Under the pieces are notes generated by a model that saw only the letters and a list, made by a program, of their open reading frames with translations, ran no database searches and had not been told where the DNA came from. DNA of 64,000 bases from Arthrobacter pigmenti (GTDB taxonomy: Bacteria; Actinomycetota; Actinomycetes; Actinomycetales; Micrococcaceae): NCBI RefSeq assembly GCF_011927905.1, contig NZ_JAATJL010000001.1, positions 1,116,001 through 1,180,000 of the forward strand, in the 5' to 3' direction. How positions within the stretch are numbered: position 1 is the first letter of the stretch; every line of letters starts with the position of its first letter. This document shows positions 19,151 to 28,960 of this stretch, piece by piece. The translations under genes were made by a program, and so were the position numbers.

Positions 19151-21164
19151 GGGGCGAATAGACCCCCTGGAACTGCTCGACCACGTCGTTGAATCGATGG
19201 GCGGTCAGCGGCGCAGCGGGCAGCACGAGATGGTGCGGCACGTTGCGCAGGCCATCACGGAGGGGGACCATTTGCTCGTGCAAGCGGGCACTGGAACCGG
19301 TAAGTCGCTCGCCTACCTGGTACCGCTGATCGCGCACGCGATGACAAGCGACACCACCTCTGTGGTATCGACTGCAACCCTGGCCCTGCAGGCACAGATC
19401 GTCAAACGCGATCTTCCGCGCCTCCTGGAATCACTGGGGGATTCACTTCCGCGGCCGGTGGACGTGGCGCTCCTGAAGGGGCGCGGGAACTACGTGTGCC
19501 GGCACAAGACGGCCGGCGGCTTCCCGGAGGAAGACGACGCCGGCGCCCTCTTCGCGCTGGACGGCGACCCCGCGTCACCCCATCCAGCCTCCGGTCCCTC
19601 GACCCCGCTTGGGCGGGAGATCGTCCGGCTGCGCGAATGGGCAGAAGAGACGGAAACCGGCGACCGTGACGAGCTCATGCCCGGCGTTGGTGATCGGGCG
19701 TGGCGGCAGGTATCGGTGTCCAGCATGGAATGCCTCGGCGCCCAGAAGTGTCCGGTTGCTGCTGAGTGTTTCAGCGAACGCGCCCGCGAAAAGGCAGGGA
19801 AGGCTGACATTGTCATCACCAACCACGCCCTGCTCGCGATCAGTGCTTTCGAGGGGCTGGCTGTCCTGCCGGAGCATGACGTCGTCGTCATCGACGAGGC
19901 CCACGAACTTCATGACCGCGTGACTTCGGCGGTCTCCGGGCAGCTTTCGGGAGCGCTGATAGGCACGGCGTCCTCAGCCGCGAGGCGGCATCTCGGCACG
20001 GACACGGAGCCGCTGGCGGCAGCGCAGCGAGCCTTCGAGTCGGCGTTCGACGCCGTGCCCAGCGGTTTGATGTCCGGCGGCCTGAACGAGCCGCAGGAGT
20101 CGGCTCTCGGCCAGGTAAGGGAGGCGTGCAGGGCCGCTCTGTCCGCCTCAAACATGGAATCCTCACCGCAGCCGGCAGATGGCGGGCGGCAGATGGCCCG
20201 CTCACGGCTCCTGGTCATCCTTGAACTGTGCGAGCGGATGCTCGGTGCAGGTGGTGCCGGCGAAGTGCTGTGGGCAACACGGCCAAGCGCCTTCACACCC
20301 GGAAGCGGCTACGTGGCGGCTGCTGAGTCATCGCCCGCAACCATCAGCATCGCGCCCCTCTCGGTAGCCGGGCGCCTCCGGCATGGATTGTTCGAGGAAC
20401 ATACGGTAGTCCTGACCTCCGCCACGCTGGCCATCGGCTCTGAATTCGGGCCGGTTGCCGGTTCATTAGGCCTCACCGGCGAAGGCGCACCGAGCTGGAC
20501 CGGTGTTGATGTGGGTAGCCCCTTCGACTACCCGAAGCAGGGCGTCCTGTACGTTGCCAAGGACCTTCCGAAACCGGGCAGGGGTACATCAGAAGAACAG
20601 CTGGCGGAACTTGAGGCACTGATCCGGGCCTCCCGAGGAGGAACGCTGGGCTTGTTCTCATCCCGGCGTGCAGCGGAGGAGGCAGCCGATGCACTCCGCA
20701 CCAGAGTTGATGTCGAGATCCTGTGCCAGGGGGAGTCGTCCATGGCATCCCTCGTGAGCCAGTTCTCGGATGAACCGGACACCTGTCTCTTCGGCACCAT
20801 GTCCCTCTGGCAGGGTGTGGATGTGCCGGGCAGGTCCTGCCGCCTGGTGGTTATCGACCGCATACCTTTCCCCCGCCCGGATGACCCGTTGATGACGGCG
20901 CGCACCAGGGCGGTTGCACAGGCCGGGGGCAACGGCTTCATGAGCGTGTCGGCAACCCACGCCGCAGTTCGGCTCGCGCAGGGCGCGGGCCGCCTCATCC
21001 GTTCCGGCGACGATCGCGGAATGGTGGCAATCCTCGACTCACGTCTGGCAAGCGCCAGGTATGGCGGCTTCCTGAGGGCGGCGCTTCCCCCATTCTGGCC
21101 AACCACCGACCGTGCTACGGCGCTTGCCGTGCTCTCGCGGTTAGCCGCGGCACAGCCCGTCTAG
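19143..21164 (+). CDS. dinG: ATP-dependent helicase, DinG/XPD family
   Basis: A 673-aa superfamily 2 helicase. Walker A AGTGTGKS is at 48-55, DEAH box in VVVIDEAHELHD, and four cysteines (C119, C197, C203, C209) placed as the iron-sulfur ligands of XPD/DinG enzymes. The start is ATG 19143, overlapping hflX by eight bases; an upstream in-frame ATG lies inside hflX. Likely role: unwinding of forked DNA or R-loops. It is convergent with lexA (14-base gap), and I see no LexA box in front of hflX-dinG despite the gene name. Confidence 0.9.
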   Translation: MAEGRIDPLELLDHVVESMGGQRRSGQHEMVRHVAQAITEGDHLLVQAGTGTGKSLAYLVPLIAHAMTSDTTSVVSTATLALQAQIVKRDLPRLLESLGDSLPRPVDVALLKGRGNYVCRHKTAGGFPEEDDAGALFALDGDPASPHPASGPSTPLGREIVRLREWAEETETGDRDELMPGVGDRAWRQVSVSSMECLGAQKCPVAAECFSERAREKAGKADIVITNHALLAISAFEGLAVLPEHDVVVIDEAHELHDRVTSAVSGQLSGALIGTASSAARRHLGTDTEPLAAAQRAFESAFDAVPSGLMSGGLNEPQESALGQVREACRAALSASNMESSPQPADGGRQMARSRLLVILELCERMLGAGGAGEVLWATRPSAFTPGSGYVAAAESSPATISIAPLSVAGRLRHGLFEEHTVVLTSATLAIGSEFGPVAGSLGLTGEGAPSWTGVDVGSPFDYPKQGVLYVAKDLPKPGRGTSEEQLAELEALIRASRGGTLGLFSSRRAAEEAADALRTRVDVEILCQGESSMASLVSQFSDEPDTCLFGTMSLWQGVDVPGRSCRLVVIDRIPFPRPDDPLMTARTRAVAQAGGNGFMSVSATHAAVRLAQGAGRLIRSGDDRGMVAILDSRLASARYGGFLRAALPPFWPTTDRATALAVLSRLAAAQPV

Positions 21165-21178
21165 CCGAAGCTGACCAG

Positions 21179-22051
21179 CTAAAGCGCCCGCATCACCGAT
21201 ACGACTTTGCCCATGATGGCGGCGTGGTCTCCCAGAATGGGTTCGTAATTGGTGTTCTGCGGAAGCAGCCAGGTGTGCCCGTCGCGCTGGCGGAACGTTT
21301 TGACCGTTGCCTCATCATCAAGAAGGGCCGCAACGACATCGCCGTTGTCCGCGGTATTTTGTCGCCGCACCACAACCCAGTCGCCGTCGCAAATCGCGGC
21401 GTCGATCATCGAATCTCCCGAAACGCGAAGCATGAACAGCTCGCCATGACCCACCAGCTGACGGGGGAGCGGCATGACGTCTTCGATCACCTGGTCAGCG
21501 AGAATCGGTCCTCCCGCCGCGATGCGGCCAACCAGGGGGACCATTGCTGCGTCAACAGCCGCGTTGACCGGTTCGTCATCCTGCTCCGGAGAACTGGGTA
21601 GTGGGCGCGGAGAGTCCTGACCGAGCGTGAGAGGAAGCAGAATCTCCATTGCGCGCGGCCGCTTTGGATCGCGGCGGATGTAGCCCATCCGTTCAAGCTG
21701 TGACAGCTGGTGGGTGACGCTGGAAAGGCTGGCAAGACCGACGGTGTCACCGATTTCTCTCATCGACGGCGGGTAACCGTGTGCGGCGACACTGCGCTGG
21801 ATAGTCTCCAGGATCTTCTTCTGACGGGGGGTCAGGCCCTTGGGCGTGGCGCGTCCCCGTGGACGGCCGCGTCCGCGCTTGGCTGCGGCCTCCGGTGCCT
21901 CGGTGGTCTCCTCTGCCGCACTGAGATCTCCCACGAAACGTACATCCCTTCGCTGTGGTGGAGGTGCTTCTGCGACCTTCCAACCAGTTTTGTCAGTGGT
22001 GGGTGATGAGCTGGTTTTCGAAGCGGCCGGACCATTCACCCTTGCCAGCAA
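21179..22051 (-). CDS. lexA: LexA repressor
   Basis: A 290-aa SOS repressor and self-cleaving protease. The winged helix begins at [15 protein letters not shown] with [13 protein letters not shown]. The Ala-Gly cleavage site sits in [11 protein letters not shown], catalytic Ser in VSGDSMID and Lys in DDEATVKTF. It has a longer N-terminal tail (~75 residues, basic, GRGRPRGRA) than E. coli LexA. The start is uncertain: TTG 22051 or GTG 22039; neither has a clear Shine-Dalgarno. A LexA box lies 25 bases upstream, indicating autoregulation. Confidence 0.95.
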   Translation of the reverse strand: MLARVNGPAASKTSSSPTTDKTGWKVAEAPPPQRRDVRFVGDLSAAEETTEAPEAAAKRGRGRPRGRATPKGLTPRQKKILETIQRSVAAHGYPPSMREIGDTVGLASLSSVTHQLSQLERMGYIRRDPKRPRAMEILLPLTLGQDSPRPLPSSPEQDDEPVNAAVDAAMVPLVGRIAAGGPILADQVIEDVMPLPRQLVGHGELFMLRVSGDSMIDAAICDGDWVVVRRQNTADNGDVVAALLDDEATVKTFRQRDGHTWLLPQNTNYEPILGDHAAIMGKVVSVMRAL

Positions 22052-22075
22052 CGCTAGGGGACATGAGACGTCTTT

Positions 22076-22091
22076 TCAAACATTTGTTCGA
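22076..22091. promoter_or_regulatory. LexA operator (SOS box) of lexA
   Basis: Read on the minus strand the site is TCGAACAAATGTTTGA, a close match to TCGAAC-N4-GTTCGA. It is centred about 33 bases before the lexA TTG start, as expected for autorepression. Confidence 0.85.
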
Positions 22092-22151
22092 GCGAGTCTC
22101 GACAGTATTAGTCCAAAGATGCTAAAAATATAACGAGAAGAATAGAACACA

Positions 22152-22166
22152 GCTTCGAATCGAAGC
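22152..22166. repeat. Near-perfect palindrome between lexA and the LysM gene
   Basis: GCTTCGA and TCGAAGC flank a single A, giving 7-bp arms. The site is 60 bases from the lexA SOS box and 36 bases before the LysM start codon. It does not fit the SOS consensus. It could be an operator for the LysM gene. Confidence 0.3.
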
Positions 22167-22201
22167 GGTCCTTCATATTCAGCAGTAGAAAGGCGGACGT
22201 G

Positions 22202-22582
22202 ATGTCAACGCTACAACTTGCAGGGCCGGGCTCGGCTGGACACACCATGGAGCGCTCGGATGCCGGCGTTCCGCGGGTTCACCTGACGCGCCGGGGTTGG
22301 TTGGTCCTCGTGGCGGTGCCGCTAGCCCTGGTCGCGGCAGCCGCCATGATCCTTGCTGCCTCGCTCACGTCTCAGGCGAAGGCTGCCGGGAGCGCCGGCG
22401 GCGTCACGGAAACCGTACAGGTGGATGTTGCGGTCGGCCAGACGCTGTGGGGACTGGCTGCCGAGTACGCGCCGGACCGGGATCCGCGGGAGGTAGTGGC
22501 CGAGATCGCCGAACTGAATGCGTTGACCACCTCAACCGTCCAGGCGGGCCAGGCGCTGCACATTCCTGTCAGCACGCCGTAA
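22202..22582 (+). CDS. Membrane-anchored LysM-domain protein
   Basis: A 126-aa protein with a cytoplasmic N-terminus, one transmembrane helix (~31-53) and an extracellular LysM domain (QVDVAVGQTLWGLAAEYAPD to LHIPV) that should bind peptidoglycan. ATG 22202 with AAAGG eight bases upstream is preferred over GTG 22199. LysM proteins divergent from lexA are a conserved actinobacterial arrangement; in mycobacteria the comparable gene (Rv2719c) is SOS-induced and affects division, but this one is shorter and such a role is only inference. Confidence 0.85.
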   Translation: MSTLQLAGPGSAGHTMERSDAGVPRVHLTRRGWLVLVAVPLALVAAAAMILAASLTSQAKAAGSAGGVTETVQVDVAVGQTLWGLAAEYAPDRDPREVVAEIAELNALTTSTVQAGQALHIPVSTP

Positions 22583-22663
22583 CCGCCTTGTCTGCCACGT
22601 AATATCACGGCGCCGCTTTCTGCGGATTCCCTCCCAGAGACCTTGCTCCCTTAAACTCGGTTG

Positions 22664-23773
22664 GTGACCGATCAGCTTGAACGTCTCAACCGTCTGCCGC
22701 TTCGAGAGAACCTCCGCGGCCTGCAGCCCTATGGCGCGCCCCAATTGGACGTACCCATCCTGCTGAACGTGAATGAGAACACCCACGGCGTTCCCGAGGA
22801 TGTCCGGCAGGCAATAGTTCGGGCCGTGGAACAGACCGTTGCCGGGTTGAACCGTTACCCGGACCGTGAGTTCACGACTCTGAGGGAGCAGCTCGCTGGA
22901 TATTTGGGCCATGGTCTGACGGCCGCGAACATCTGGGCGGCGAACGGTTCCAACGAAGTGCTGCAGCACATCCTCCTTGCCTTCGGCGGCCCTGGACGAA
23001 CAGCGCTCGGCTTCCCTCCCACCTACTCGATGTACCCTCTGCTCGCGGGCGCCACCGGCACCGGATATGAGTCCGGATCGCGTGCGGGAACCTTCGATCT
23101 GACTCCGGAATCGGCCGCTGAGCAGGTTGCTGCGACGGGCGCGAACATAGTTTTCCTGTGCAGCCCCAACAACCCAACGGGTACAGCTCTGTCGCTCGAC
23201 GTCGTCACCGAGGTCTACGAAGCGGGTTCGGCTGCGCAGGCGATCATCATCGTCGACGAGGCCTATGCCGAATTTGCGCACCGTGGCACTCCGAGTGCGT
23301 TGGCCCTGCTACCCGGGCGGGAGCGGCTGATCGTTTCCCGGACCATGAGCAAGGCTTTCGCTCTCGCTGGAGCCCGCGTGGGTTACCTCGCAGCGGCTCC
23401 TGAGGTGGCCGATGCTCTTCGGCTAGTGAGATTGCCGTACCATCTCTCGGCGCTCACGCAAGCCACCGCTGTGGCCGCTCTCACCCACTCGGCCCGGCTT
23501 CTCGAGAACGTGGACGAGATCAAGCGCCAGCGAGACCGCATCGTCGCAGGACTCACGGAGATGGGGCTGCCCGTGGCCCCATCGGACTCGAATTTCGTTC
23601 TGTTCGGCGGCATCGAAGAACCGCGCACAGTGTGGCAGGGCCTGCTGGATGCGGGAGTCCTCATTCGCGACGTCGGCATTCCTCACCACCTGAGGGTCAC
23701 GGCAGGCACCGAAGCGGAAACCACAATCTTCCTCGAGATACTCCGCTCATTGATTCGGCCCAACCTCTCCTAG
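22664..23773 (+). CDS. hisC: Histidinol-phosphate aminotransferase
   Basis: A 369-aa fold-type I PLP enzyme. LRENLRGLQPYGAPQLDV begins the domain, CSPNNPTGT and VDEAYAEF hold the cofactor, and the Schiff-base lysine is in SRTMSKAFALAGARVGY. GTG 22664 has TAAACT (22652-22657) six bases upstream and no Shine-Dalgarno; TTG 22661 is the alternative. It heads the hisC-hisB-hisH-orf-priA cluster; hisD, hisF and hisG are not in this window. Confidence 0.95.
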   Translation: MTDQLERLNRLPLRENLRGLQPYGAPQLDVPILLNVNENTHGVPEDVRQAIVRAVEQTVAGLNRYPDREFTTLREQLAGYLGHGLTAANIWAANGSNEVLQHILLAFGGPGRTALGFPPTYSMYPLLAGATGTGYESGSRAGTFDLTPESAAEQVAATGANIVFLCSPNNPTGTALSLDVVTEVYEAGSAAQAIIIVDEAYAEFAHRGTPSALALLPGRERLIVSRTMSKAFALAGARVGYLAAAPEVADALRLVRLPYHLSALTQATAVAALTHSARLLENVDEIKRQRDRIVAGLTEMGLPVAPSDSNFVLFGGIEEPRTVWQGLLDAGVLIRDVGIPHHLRVTAGTEAETTIFLEILRSLIRPNLS

Positions 23774-23864
23774 ACTTGTTCCGGTACACGCGGCCGCTGA
23801 TACCCATCTGGTGCGACACGACCTCGTCACGACTTTCACTTCCCCCCGACATTAAGGACCAGCC

Positions 23865-24482
23865 ATGACCGCGGAAGCTACAGCTGCTCGCATTGCGCAA
23901 CGCGAGCGGACCACGAGCGAGTCGTCGGTGTACGTTGAACTTAACCTTGACGGGACCGGTCGCTCTGAGATCACCACGTCCGTCCCCTTCTACGATCACA
24001 TGCTTACGGCGCTCGCGAAGCACTCCCTCATCGACCTCATTGTTCGCGCCACCGGGGATACACACATCGACGTGCACCACACGGTCGAGGATGTGGCTAT
24101 CACCTTCGGGGAGGTCCTGCGCGAGGCGCTCGGCGACAAAGCCGGAATTCGCCGTTTCGGTGAGGCGACAGTGCCGCTGGATGAGGCGATCGCGCATGCC
24201 GTCGTGGACATTTCCGGACGGCCCTACCTGGTGCATGCAGGGGAGCCCGCAGGCCAGGAGTATCACCTGATCGGGGGCCACTTCACTGGGTCCCTGACCC
24301 GCCACATCTTCGAGGCAATAACCCTTCACGCGCAGATCTGCCTGCACATGAAGGTGCTCGGCGGCCGGGATCCACACCACGTCGTGGAAGCGCAGTTCAA
24401 GGCGTTCGCGCGTGCGCTTCGCAGCGCCGTGGAACCGGATCCCCGCGTAACCGGAATTCCCTCGACGAAAGGCGCGCTATGA
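23865..24482 (+). CDS. hisB: Imidazoleglycerol-phosphate dehydratase
   Basis: A 205-aa monofunctional dehydratase (no phosphatase domain), histidine step 6. Metal-binding motifs HHTVEDVAI and the pseudo-repeat [14 protein letters not shown] are present, as is PFYDHML. AAGGA precedes the ATG. The stop overlaps hisH (ATGA). Confidence 0.96.
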   Translation: MTAEATAARIAQRERTTSESSVYVELNLDGTGRSEITTSVPFYDHMLTALAKHSLIDLIVRATGDTHIDVHHTVEDVAITFGEVLREALGDKAGIRRFGEATVPLDEAIAHAVVDISGRPYLVHAGEPAGQEYHLIGGHFTGSLTRHIFEAITLHAQICLHMKVLGGRDPHHVVEAQFKAFARALRSAVEPDPRVTGIPSTKGAL

Positions 24483-25117
24483 GCGCACCGAAGGTGACCG
24501 TACTGGATTACGGTTCCGGCAACATCCGATCAGCCGTCCGGGCACTCGAGCATGTAGGAGCCGATGTCACACTGAGCGCTGCGCCGGAGGACGTCCTCAA
24601 CGCGGACGGGCTGTTGGTCCCGGGTGTCGGTGCTTTCGCGGCCGTCATGCAGGGATTGAAGGACGTCGACGGACTTCGCATGATCGGGCGCCGTGTCGCA
24701 GGCGGCCGTTCAGTACTCGGTATCTGCGTCGGGCTCCAGGTCCTTTTCGAAGAGGGCGTGGAACACGGTGTGCGCACGGAAGGCATGGGCGAATGGCCGG
24801 GAAGGGTTGAGCGGCTCAAGGCAGACGTAGTCCCGCACATGGGTTGGAACACGGTCCAGGCGCCGCAGGAGTCGACGCTCTTTGAAGGCATCCGAGACGA
24901 GCGCTTCTACTTCGTCCACTCGTACGGCGTTCAGGACTGGAATTTTGATGTGACCCAGCCGGCTATGCGGCCACCGATCGTCACGTGGTCCACCCACGGC
25001 GGGCCATTCATAGCTGCTGTGGAAAACGGCCCACTCACGGCCACCCAGTTCCACCCGGAGAAGTCCGGCGACGCCGGCGCGCAGCTGCTGCGCAACTGGA
25101 TCAACGGTCTGCGCTGA
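24479..25117 (+). CDS. hisH: Imidazole glycerol phosphate synthase, glutaminase subunit
   Basis: A 212-aa class I glutamine amidotransferase that feeds ammonia to HisF. The nucleophile C83 is in [12 protein letters not shown] and the His-Glu pair in TQFHPEKSG near the C-terminus. The partner HisF is not encoded in this window and must lie elsewhere. ATGA overlap with hisB. Confidence 0.96.
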   Translation: MSAPKVTVLDYGSGNIRSAVRALEHVGADVTLSAAPEDVLNADGLLVPGVGAFAAVMQGLKDVDGLRMIGRRVAGGRSVLGICVGLQVLFEEGVEHGVRTEGMGEWPGRVERLKADVVPHMGWNTVQAPQESTLFEGIRDERFYFVHSYGVQDWNFDVTQPAMRPPIVTWSTHGGPFIAAVENGPLTATQFHPEKSGDAGAQLLRNWINGLR

Positions 25118-25119
25118 CA

Positions 25120-25278
25120 ATGTGGAGCGTACTCCTGATGGGGCTAGCCGGATTGTTGATCGGAGGGGCAGTCTCATTCCATCGCCAGAAACTGCCACGC
25201 GTGTTTGTCATCAGCTTCGGTGTACTGGCCTTGCTGGCGCTGGTCGCCGCCTATCTGCTGACCCTTGCGCCCCAGTAG
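25120..25278 (+). CDS. Small membrane protein in the his operon
   Basis: A 52-aa protein beginning MWSVLLMGLAGLLIGG, with two hydrophobic helices (about 3-18 and 27-48) separated by a short basic loop (HRQKLPR). It starts three bases after the hisH stop and precedes priA by 56 bases, so it is co-transcribed with the his genes. Small proteins at this position occur in related Micrococcaceae as far as I recall, but no function is known to me. Confidence 0.7.
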   Translation: MWSVLLMGLAGLLIGGAVSFHRQKLPRVFVISFGVLALLALVAAYLLTLAPQ

Positions 25279-25334
25279 ATGCATAAGCGTTTTCTAACCC
25301 TGAACAGTTCTCAAACCCTGAACAAAGGAAGTGA

Positions 25335-26087
25335 ATGAGTCCCTTCACAGAATCTCCCATCCTCGAACTGCTGCCTGCCGTTGACGTGGCTGACGGCCAG
25401 GCCGTCCGCCTGGTCCAGGGCGCCGCCGGCAGCGAAACCAGCTACGGGGACCCGCTTGACGCCGCCATGCAATGGCAGAACGACGGCGCCGAATGGGTTC
25501 ACCTGGTAGACCTGGACGCGGCGTTCGGGCGTGGGTCCAATCGCGAGCTTCTCCGAAAGGTTGTCGCGGAGCTGGATATCAAGGTGGAGTTGTCCGGAGG
25601 TATCCGCGATGATGCTTCCCTTGAGGAAGCCCTGGAGCTGGGAGCGGAGCGCATCAACCTTGGGACAGCGGCGCTTGAGAATCCGGAGTGGACCGCAAGC
25701 GCCATCGCCCGCTATGGCGACGCGATCGCCGTCGGGCTCGATGTCCGCGGGACCACACTGGCAGCACGGGGCTGGACCGAGGATGGCGGCGATCTCTGGG
25801 AGGTCCTTGCGCGCCTGGAGGACGTTGGCTGCGCCCGCTACGTGGTGACCGACGTGACGAAGGACGGCACGCTACGGGGCCCCAACCTCCAGCTGCTGCG
25901 CGATGTCCTCGAGAAGACCACCCGGCCGGTGGTCGCCTCCGGCGGAATCTCCAGTCTCGATGACCTCGCGGCACTGCGTCAGCTCGTACCGGATGGACTC
26001 GAGGGCGCAATCGTCGGTAAGGCCCTCTACGCTGGCGCCTTCACGCTTCCGCAGGCACTGGACATCGCCGGGCACCCGGAACGGTAG
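25335..26087 (+). CDS. priA: Bifunctional HisA/TrpF isomerase PriA
   Basis: A 250-aa (beta-alpha)8 barrel. [20 protein letters not shown] opens the domain, phosphate-binding blocks are GGIRDD and [10 protein letters not shown], and the catalytic Asp loop is [14 protein letters not shown]. In Actinobacteria this enzyme serves both histidine (HisA) and tryptophan (TrpF) synthesis. Dual activity is inferred from family and phylum. AAAGGAAG precedes ATG 25335. Just upstream are two copies of AACCCTGAAC 18 bases apart (25296 and 25314). Confidence 0.92.
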   Translation: MSPFTESPILELLPAVDVADGQAVRLVQGAAGSETSYGDPLDAAMQWQNDGAEWVHLVDLDAAFGRGSNRELLRKVVAELDIKVELSGGIRDDASLEEALELGAERINLGTAALENPEWTASAIARYGDAIAVGLDVRGTTLAARGWTEDGGDLWEVLARLEDVGCARYVVTDVTKDGTLRGPNLQLLRDVLEKTTRPVVASGGISSLDDLAALRQLVPDGLEGAIVGKALYAGAFTLPQALDIAGHPER

Positions 26088-26089
26088 GC

Positions 26090-26965
26090 GTGTCCGACCG
26101 CCGTCTGCCTGGGCACATCGAAGCAGCGCTCAGGGCAAGCAAAGCAGAAGGGGTAAACACCACCGATTCCGCCGGGCAACCCTGGAAGGGTCGGGACCTC
26201 TCCGGCGACGGCAATCCGCTCCATGCATTCGACAACGACGACGGCGGTGTCCCGGCGTCGTACGAAGCCGCAGTATCCAGCCTGGTGGCGGGACGGGCGG
26301 ATGAAACGGCCGTTGTGCGCGCCCTCGCGACTGTGCGTGTGTTCGTCCCGGTTATCGCGGAGCTCGGCGGAACCGACAGTGAGCTGCCGACAGGCGCGGA
26401 CGGTCACCACGTGGGTGACAAGGAAGCCGATATGGCATTGGTCACGATCAAGTCCCCGGACGGACGCCGTGCACTTCCTGTGTTCACCTCGACGGCGCGC
26501 CTGGCGCACTGGCATGAAAGTGCACGCCCTGTCGCTGTGTTCGCTCCGCGGGCCGCGCTGTCCGCCGTTGCCGAGAAGGCTGATCTGATGGTCGTGGACC
26601 CGGGAGCGGAGGTGACCTTCGTTGTCCGTCGTCCGGCGCTCTGGGCGCTGGCGCAGCAGACCGACTGGGTGCCTTCCTACGCTGATCCCGTTCTCACCGA
26701 GCTCATAGGGCGGGCTGTGGAGGCAGGCGCCCTGATCCGTAGGGTCGAGGTTGGCCCGGGATCCGGGATTTCCAGTCGTACAGCGGACGGTACAGTATTT
26801 GGAGGCGGTGGTGCCGGTCCCGAACTGCGCATCAGCCTCGCTCTGGAGGAGGGACTTACCCAGGAAGAGGTCCGCTCCACCACACGAAATTTTCAGAGGA
26901 CCCTCCAGAACCTGGAGGAGTTTGTCGAGCGGGTTGACTCGCTCGAAATCCGGCTCACGCGTTGA
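26090..26965 (+). CDS. SseB-family protein
   Basis: A 291-aa cytoplasmic protein with an SseB N-terminal domain (ARVFVPVIAEL-like block VRVFVPVIAELGG, then GRRALPVFTS, ESARPVAVFAPRAAL) and a C-terminal SseB-like part. SseB homologues near his genes are common in Actinobacteria but lack a defined biochemical role. The GTG start comes two bases after priA, suggesting coupling. Confidence 0.82.
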   Translation: MSDRRLPGHIEAALRASKAEGVNTTDSAGQPWKGRDLSGDGNPLHAFDNDDGGVPASYEAAVSSLVAGRADETAVVRALATVRVFVPVIAELGGTDSELPTGADGHHVGDKEADMALVTIKSPDGRRALPVFTSTARLAHWHESARPVAVFAPRAALSAVAEKADLMVVDPGAEVTFVVRRPALWALAQQTDWVPSYADPVLTELIGRAVEAGALIRRVEVGPGSGISSRTADGTVFGGGGAGPELRISLALEEGLTQEEVRSTTRNFQRTLQNLEEFVERVDSLEIRLTR

Positions 26966-26997
26966 TACCCACGCGGTGCGAGCCCGCGTGAAAGTGA

Positions 26998-28317
26998 TTG
27001 ACGTTGAACTTTGCCATCTACCGGGAGCTGTTGAGAATAGTCCCGGTTCGCCGGTTGCTGCTCGTGGGCATGATCGCCCGCTTCCCACACTCCGCGGCGG
27101 GTGTACTGCTGACCCTGCATGTAGTGCAGACGCTTGAGCGGGGGTACGCGGAGGCCGGCGCAGTAGCTGCAGTCATGACGATCGGCATCGCCGTCGGGGC
27201 TCCCTGGCGTGGACGCCGGGTGGACCTGGCCGGTTTGCGCCGCGCGCTGATCCCGTCTGTGATTGCCGAAGCGCTCATCTGGTCCATCGCTCCGCACCTG
27301 CCCTATGAGTGGCTGCTGTTGGCCGCTCTGGTTGGCGGCATTTTCACCCTGCCCGTCTTCTCGGTGGTCCGGCAGTCCCTCGGTGTCCTGGTCAGCGGTG
27401 AGTCGCGCCGGACCGCCTTCACGCTGGACGCTGTATCCACCGAAGTGATCTTCATGGGTGGGCCTGCGTTGGGCGCGGTCCTGGCAACTCAGGTTTCCAC
27501 CGTGCTCGGCCTGACCGTTGTCGGGCTTTCCACCGCGGTGGCCGGTCTGTTCCTGATGTGGTTCAACCCGCCCACCCGTAGTAGCCAGCCCGGTGCTGTG
27601 GCGGGGTCTCCGTCAGCGGCCGACGACGACGAAGCAGCGGTGGAGGCGATGGTCGCCTCTGCTCCGGCGCGTGTGTTCGAGGCATCCGCCGAATTGGTGC
27701 CCGGGGCACGACCGGCACGAGGGGTCGGTGCCCGTGCGCGCGTCGCCCACAGTTTCGGATGGCTAACCCTGCCCGTGGGTGTTGTGATGGTTGTGGCGGC
27801 CGGTGCAGGGCTGGTTCTTGCAGGCACGGACGTTGGCATCATCGCCGTGCTGGAGGACAACAACCGGGCGTTTGAACTCGGATGGGTTTTCCTCGCCTGG
27901 TGCGCCGCATCTGTAGTCGGCGGCCTGGTCTACGGTGCAATGCACCGCCCGGTCTCACCGCTGGTGTTGCTGCTTCTGATGAGCGTACTGACCATCCCCA
28001 TGGGGTTTGCCGACAGCACGTTTGCCCTCGCATTGCTGTCGCTCGCTCCTGGCCTGCTGTGCGCGCCGGTTCTCTCCGCAGCCTCTGAGAAGATTGCCCA
28101 CCTCGTAGAGGAGGACCGCCGCGGCGAAGCGATGGGATGGTACGGATCGGCACTGACGTCAGGGGTTGCCCTCGGAGCGCCGCTTGCGGGGTTGCTGATC
28201 GACTCGGTTGGTCCGTGGGGCGGCTTCGTCGCCGTGGGCGGTGCTGCCGCCAGCCTTAGTCTGCTCTGTCTGGCGGCACAACAGGTTCGACGCCGACGGG
28301 GCAGGCGGGTCAGTTGA
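26998..28317 (+). CDS. Major facilitator superfamily transporter
   Basis: A 439-aa protein with about 12 transmembrane segments and a long cytoplasmic loop at ~190-245 rich in Ala, Asp and Glu. Substrate unknown; the family is mostly drug or metabolite exporters. The start is TTG 26998 (or TTG 27004); neither has a good ribosome-binding site. The 3' end overlaps the convergent DUF1844 gene by eight bases. Confidence 0.83.
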   Translation: MTLNFAIYRELLRIVPVRRLLLVGMIARFPHSAAGVLLTLHVVQTLERGYAEAGAVAAVMTIGIAVGAPWRGRRVDLAGLRRALIPSVIAEALIWSIAPHLPYEWLLLAALVGGIFTLPVFSVVRQSLGVLVSGESRRTAFTLDAVSTEVIFMGGPALGAVLATQVSTVLGLTVVGLSTAVAGLFLMWFNPPTRSSQPGAVAGSPSAADDDEAAVEAMVASAPARVFEASAELVPGARPARGVGARARVAHSFGWLTLPVGVVMVVAAGAGLVLAGTDVGIIAVLEDNNRAFELGWVFLAWCAASVVGGLVYGAMHRPVSPLVLLLLMSVLTIPMGFADSTFALALLSLAPGLLCAPVLSAASEKIAHLVEEDRRGEAMGWYGSALTSGVALGAPLAGLLIDSVGPWGGFVAVGGAAASLSLLCLAAQQVRRRRGRRVS

Positions 28318-28723
28318 CGGGGCCGGTGAATTTCTCCCCGGGTCCCTGACCGGGAGCATCCGGTATCAGCGACGCCTCGCGGAATGCAAGCTGCAATGAG
28401 CGCAAACCGTCGCGCAACGGGCCAGCATGCTGGCTCCCGATCTCCGGAGCCGCCGCGGTGACAAACCCTGCCAGGGCAGTGATCAGCTTCCTGGCTTCAT
28501 CCAGGTCCTTGAACTCCTCCGCGTCCTTGCCCTCGGCCAGCCCGCACTTTACTGCTGCAGCGCTCATCAGGTGGACAGCCGCCGTCGTAATGACCTCAAC
28601 GGCCGCCACCTCCGCAATGTCCCGTACATGGTTACTGCCGCTGTGGGCACCACCGGTGCCGGAATCAACTGTGCCGGGGAAGGTATGGCGGGAGGGATCG
28701 GAATTACGGTCTGCTGTGCTCAT
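28310..28723 (-). CDS. DUF1844 domain protein
   Basis: A 137-aa mostly helical protein. The conserved core VRDIAEVAAVEVITTAAVHL and the KCGLAEG...DLDEARKLITALAGFV region match DUF1844, which in Actinobacteria is encoded divergently from infC. Function unknown. Start ATG 28723; an in-frame ATG at 28891 would lie in the infC leader and adds unconserved sequence. Confidence 0.85.
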   Translation of the reverse strand: MSTADRNSDPSRHTFPGTVDSGTGGAHSGSNHVRDIAEVAAVEVITTAAVHLMSAAAVKCGLAEGKDAEEFKDLDEARKLITALAGFVTAAAPEIGSQHAGPLRDGLRSLQLAFREASLIPDAPGQGPGEKFTGPVN

Positions 28724-28918
28724 GCTGGTAAGCTTGTCACAGACCGACTGGGGGTCGTTATTTTTTGTGGCCGGTAACGGCATGAAAAAGATCACCCAGT
28801 ATGCAAGCGGAGTCCTCTCCCACCCGCGATTGCCGGATTGCCCACAGGGCAGTTGGAGGCAGCCGGGTTCAGGTCGGTGCACGTTATCCATTTTTCGGAC
28901 ACGGCCGCACTGATGCCC

Positions 28919-28960
28919 GAGGCCTTCGATTGCGCATGCGATTGGGGGCCTTCTTCTTTT
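28919..28960 (+). terminator. Terminator-like hairpin in the infC leader (candidate attenuator)
   Basis: GAGGCC (28919-28924) pairs with GGCCTT (28947-28952), and an inner stem ATTGC/GCGAT (28929-28942) closes a GCAT loop. TTCTTCTTTT follows. The hairpin ends about 40 bases before the infC start and could attenuate the operon. No partner antiterminator was proven. Confidence 0.45.
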
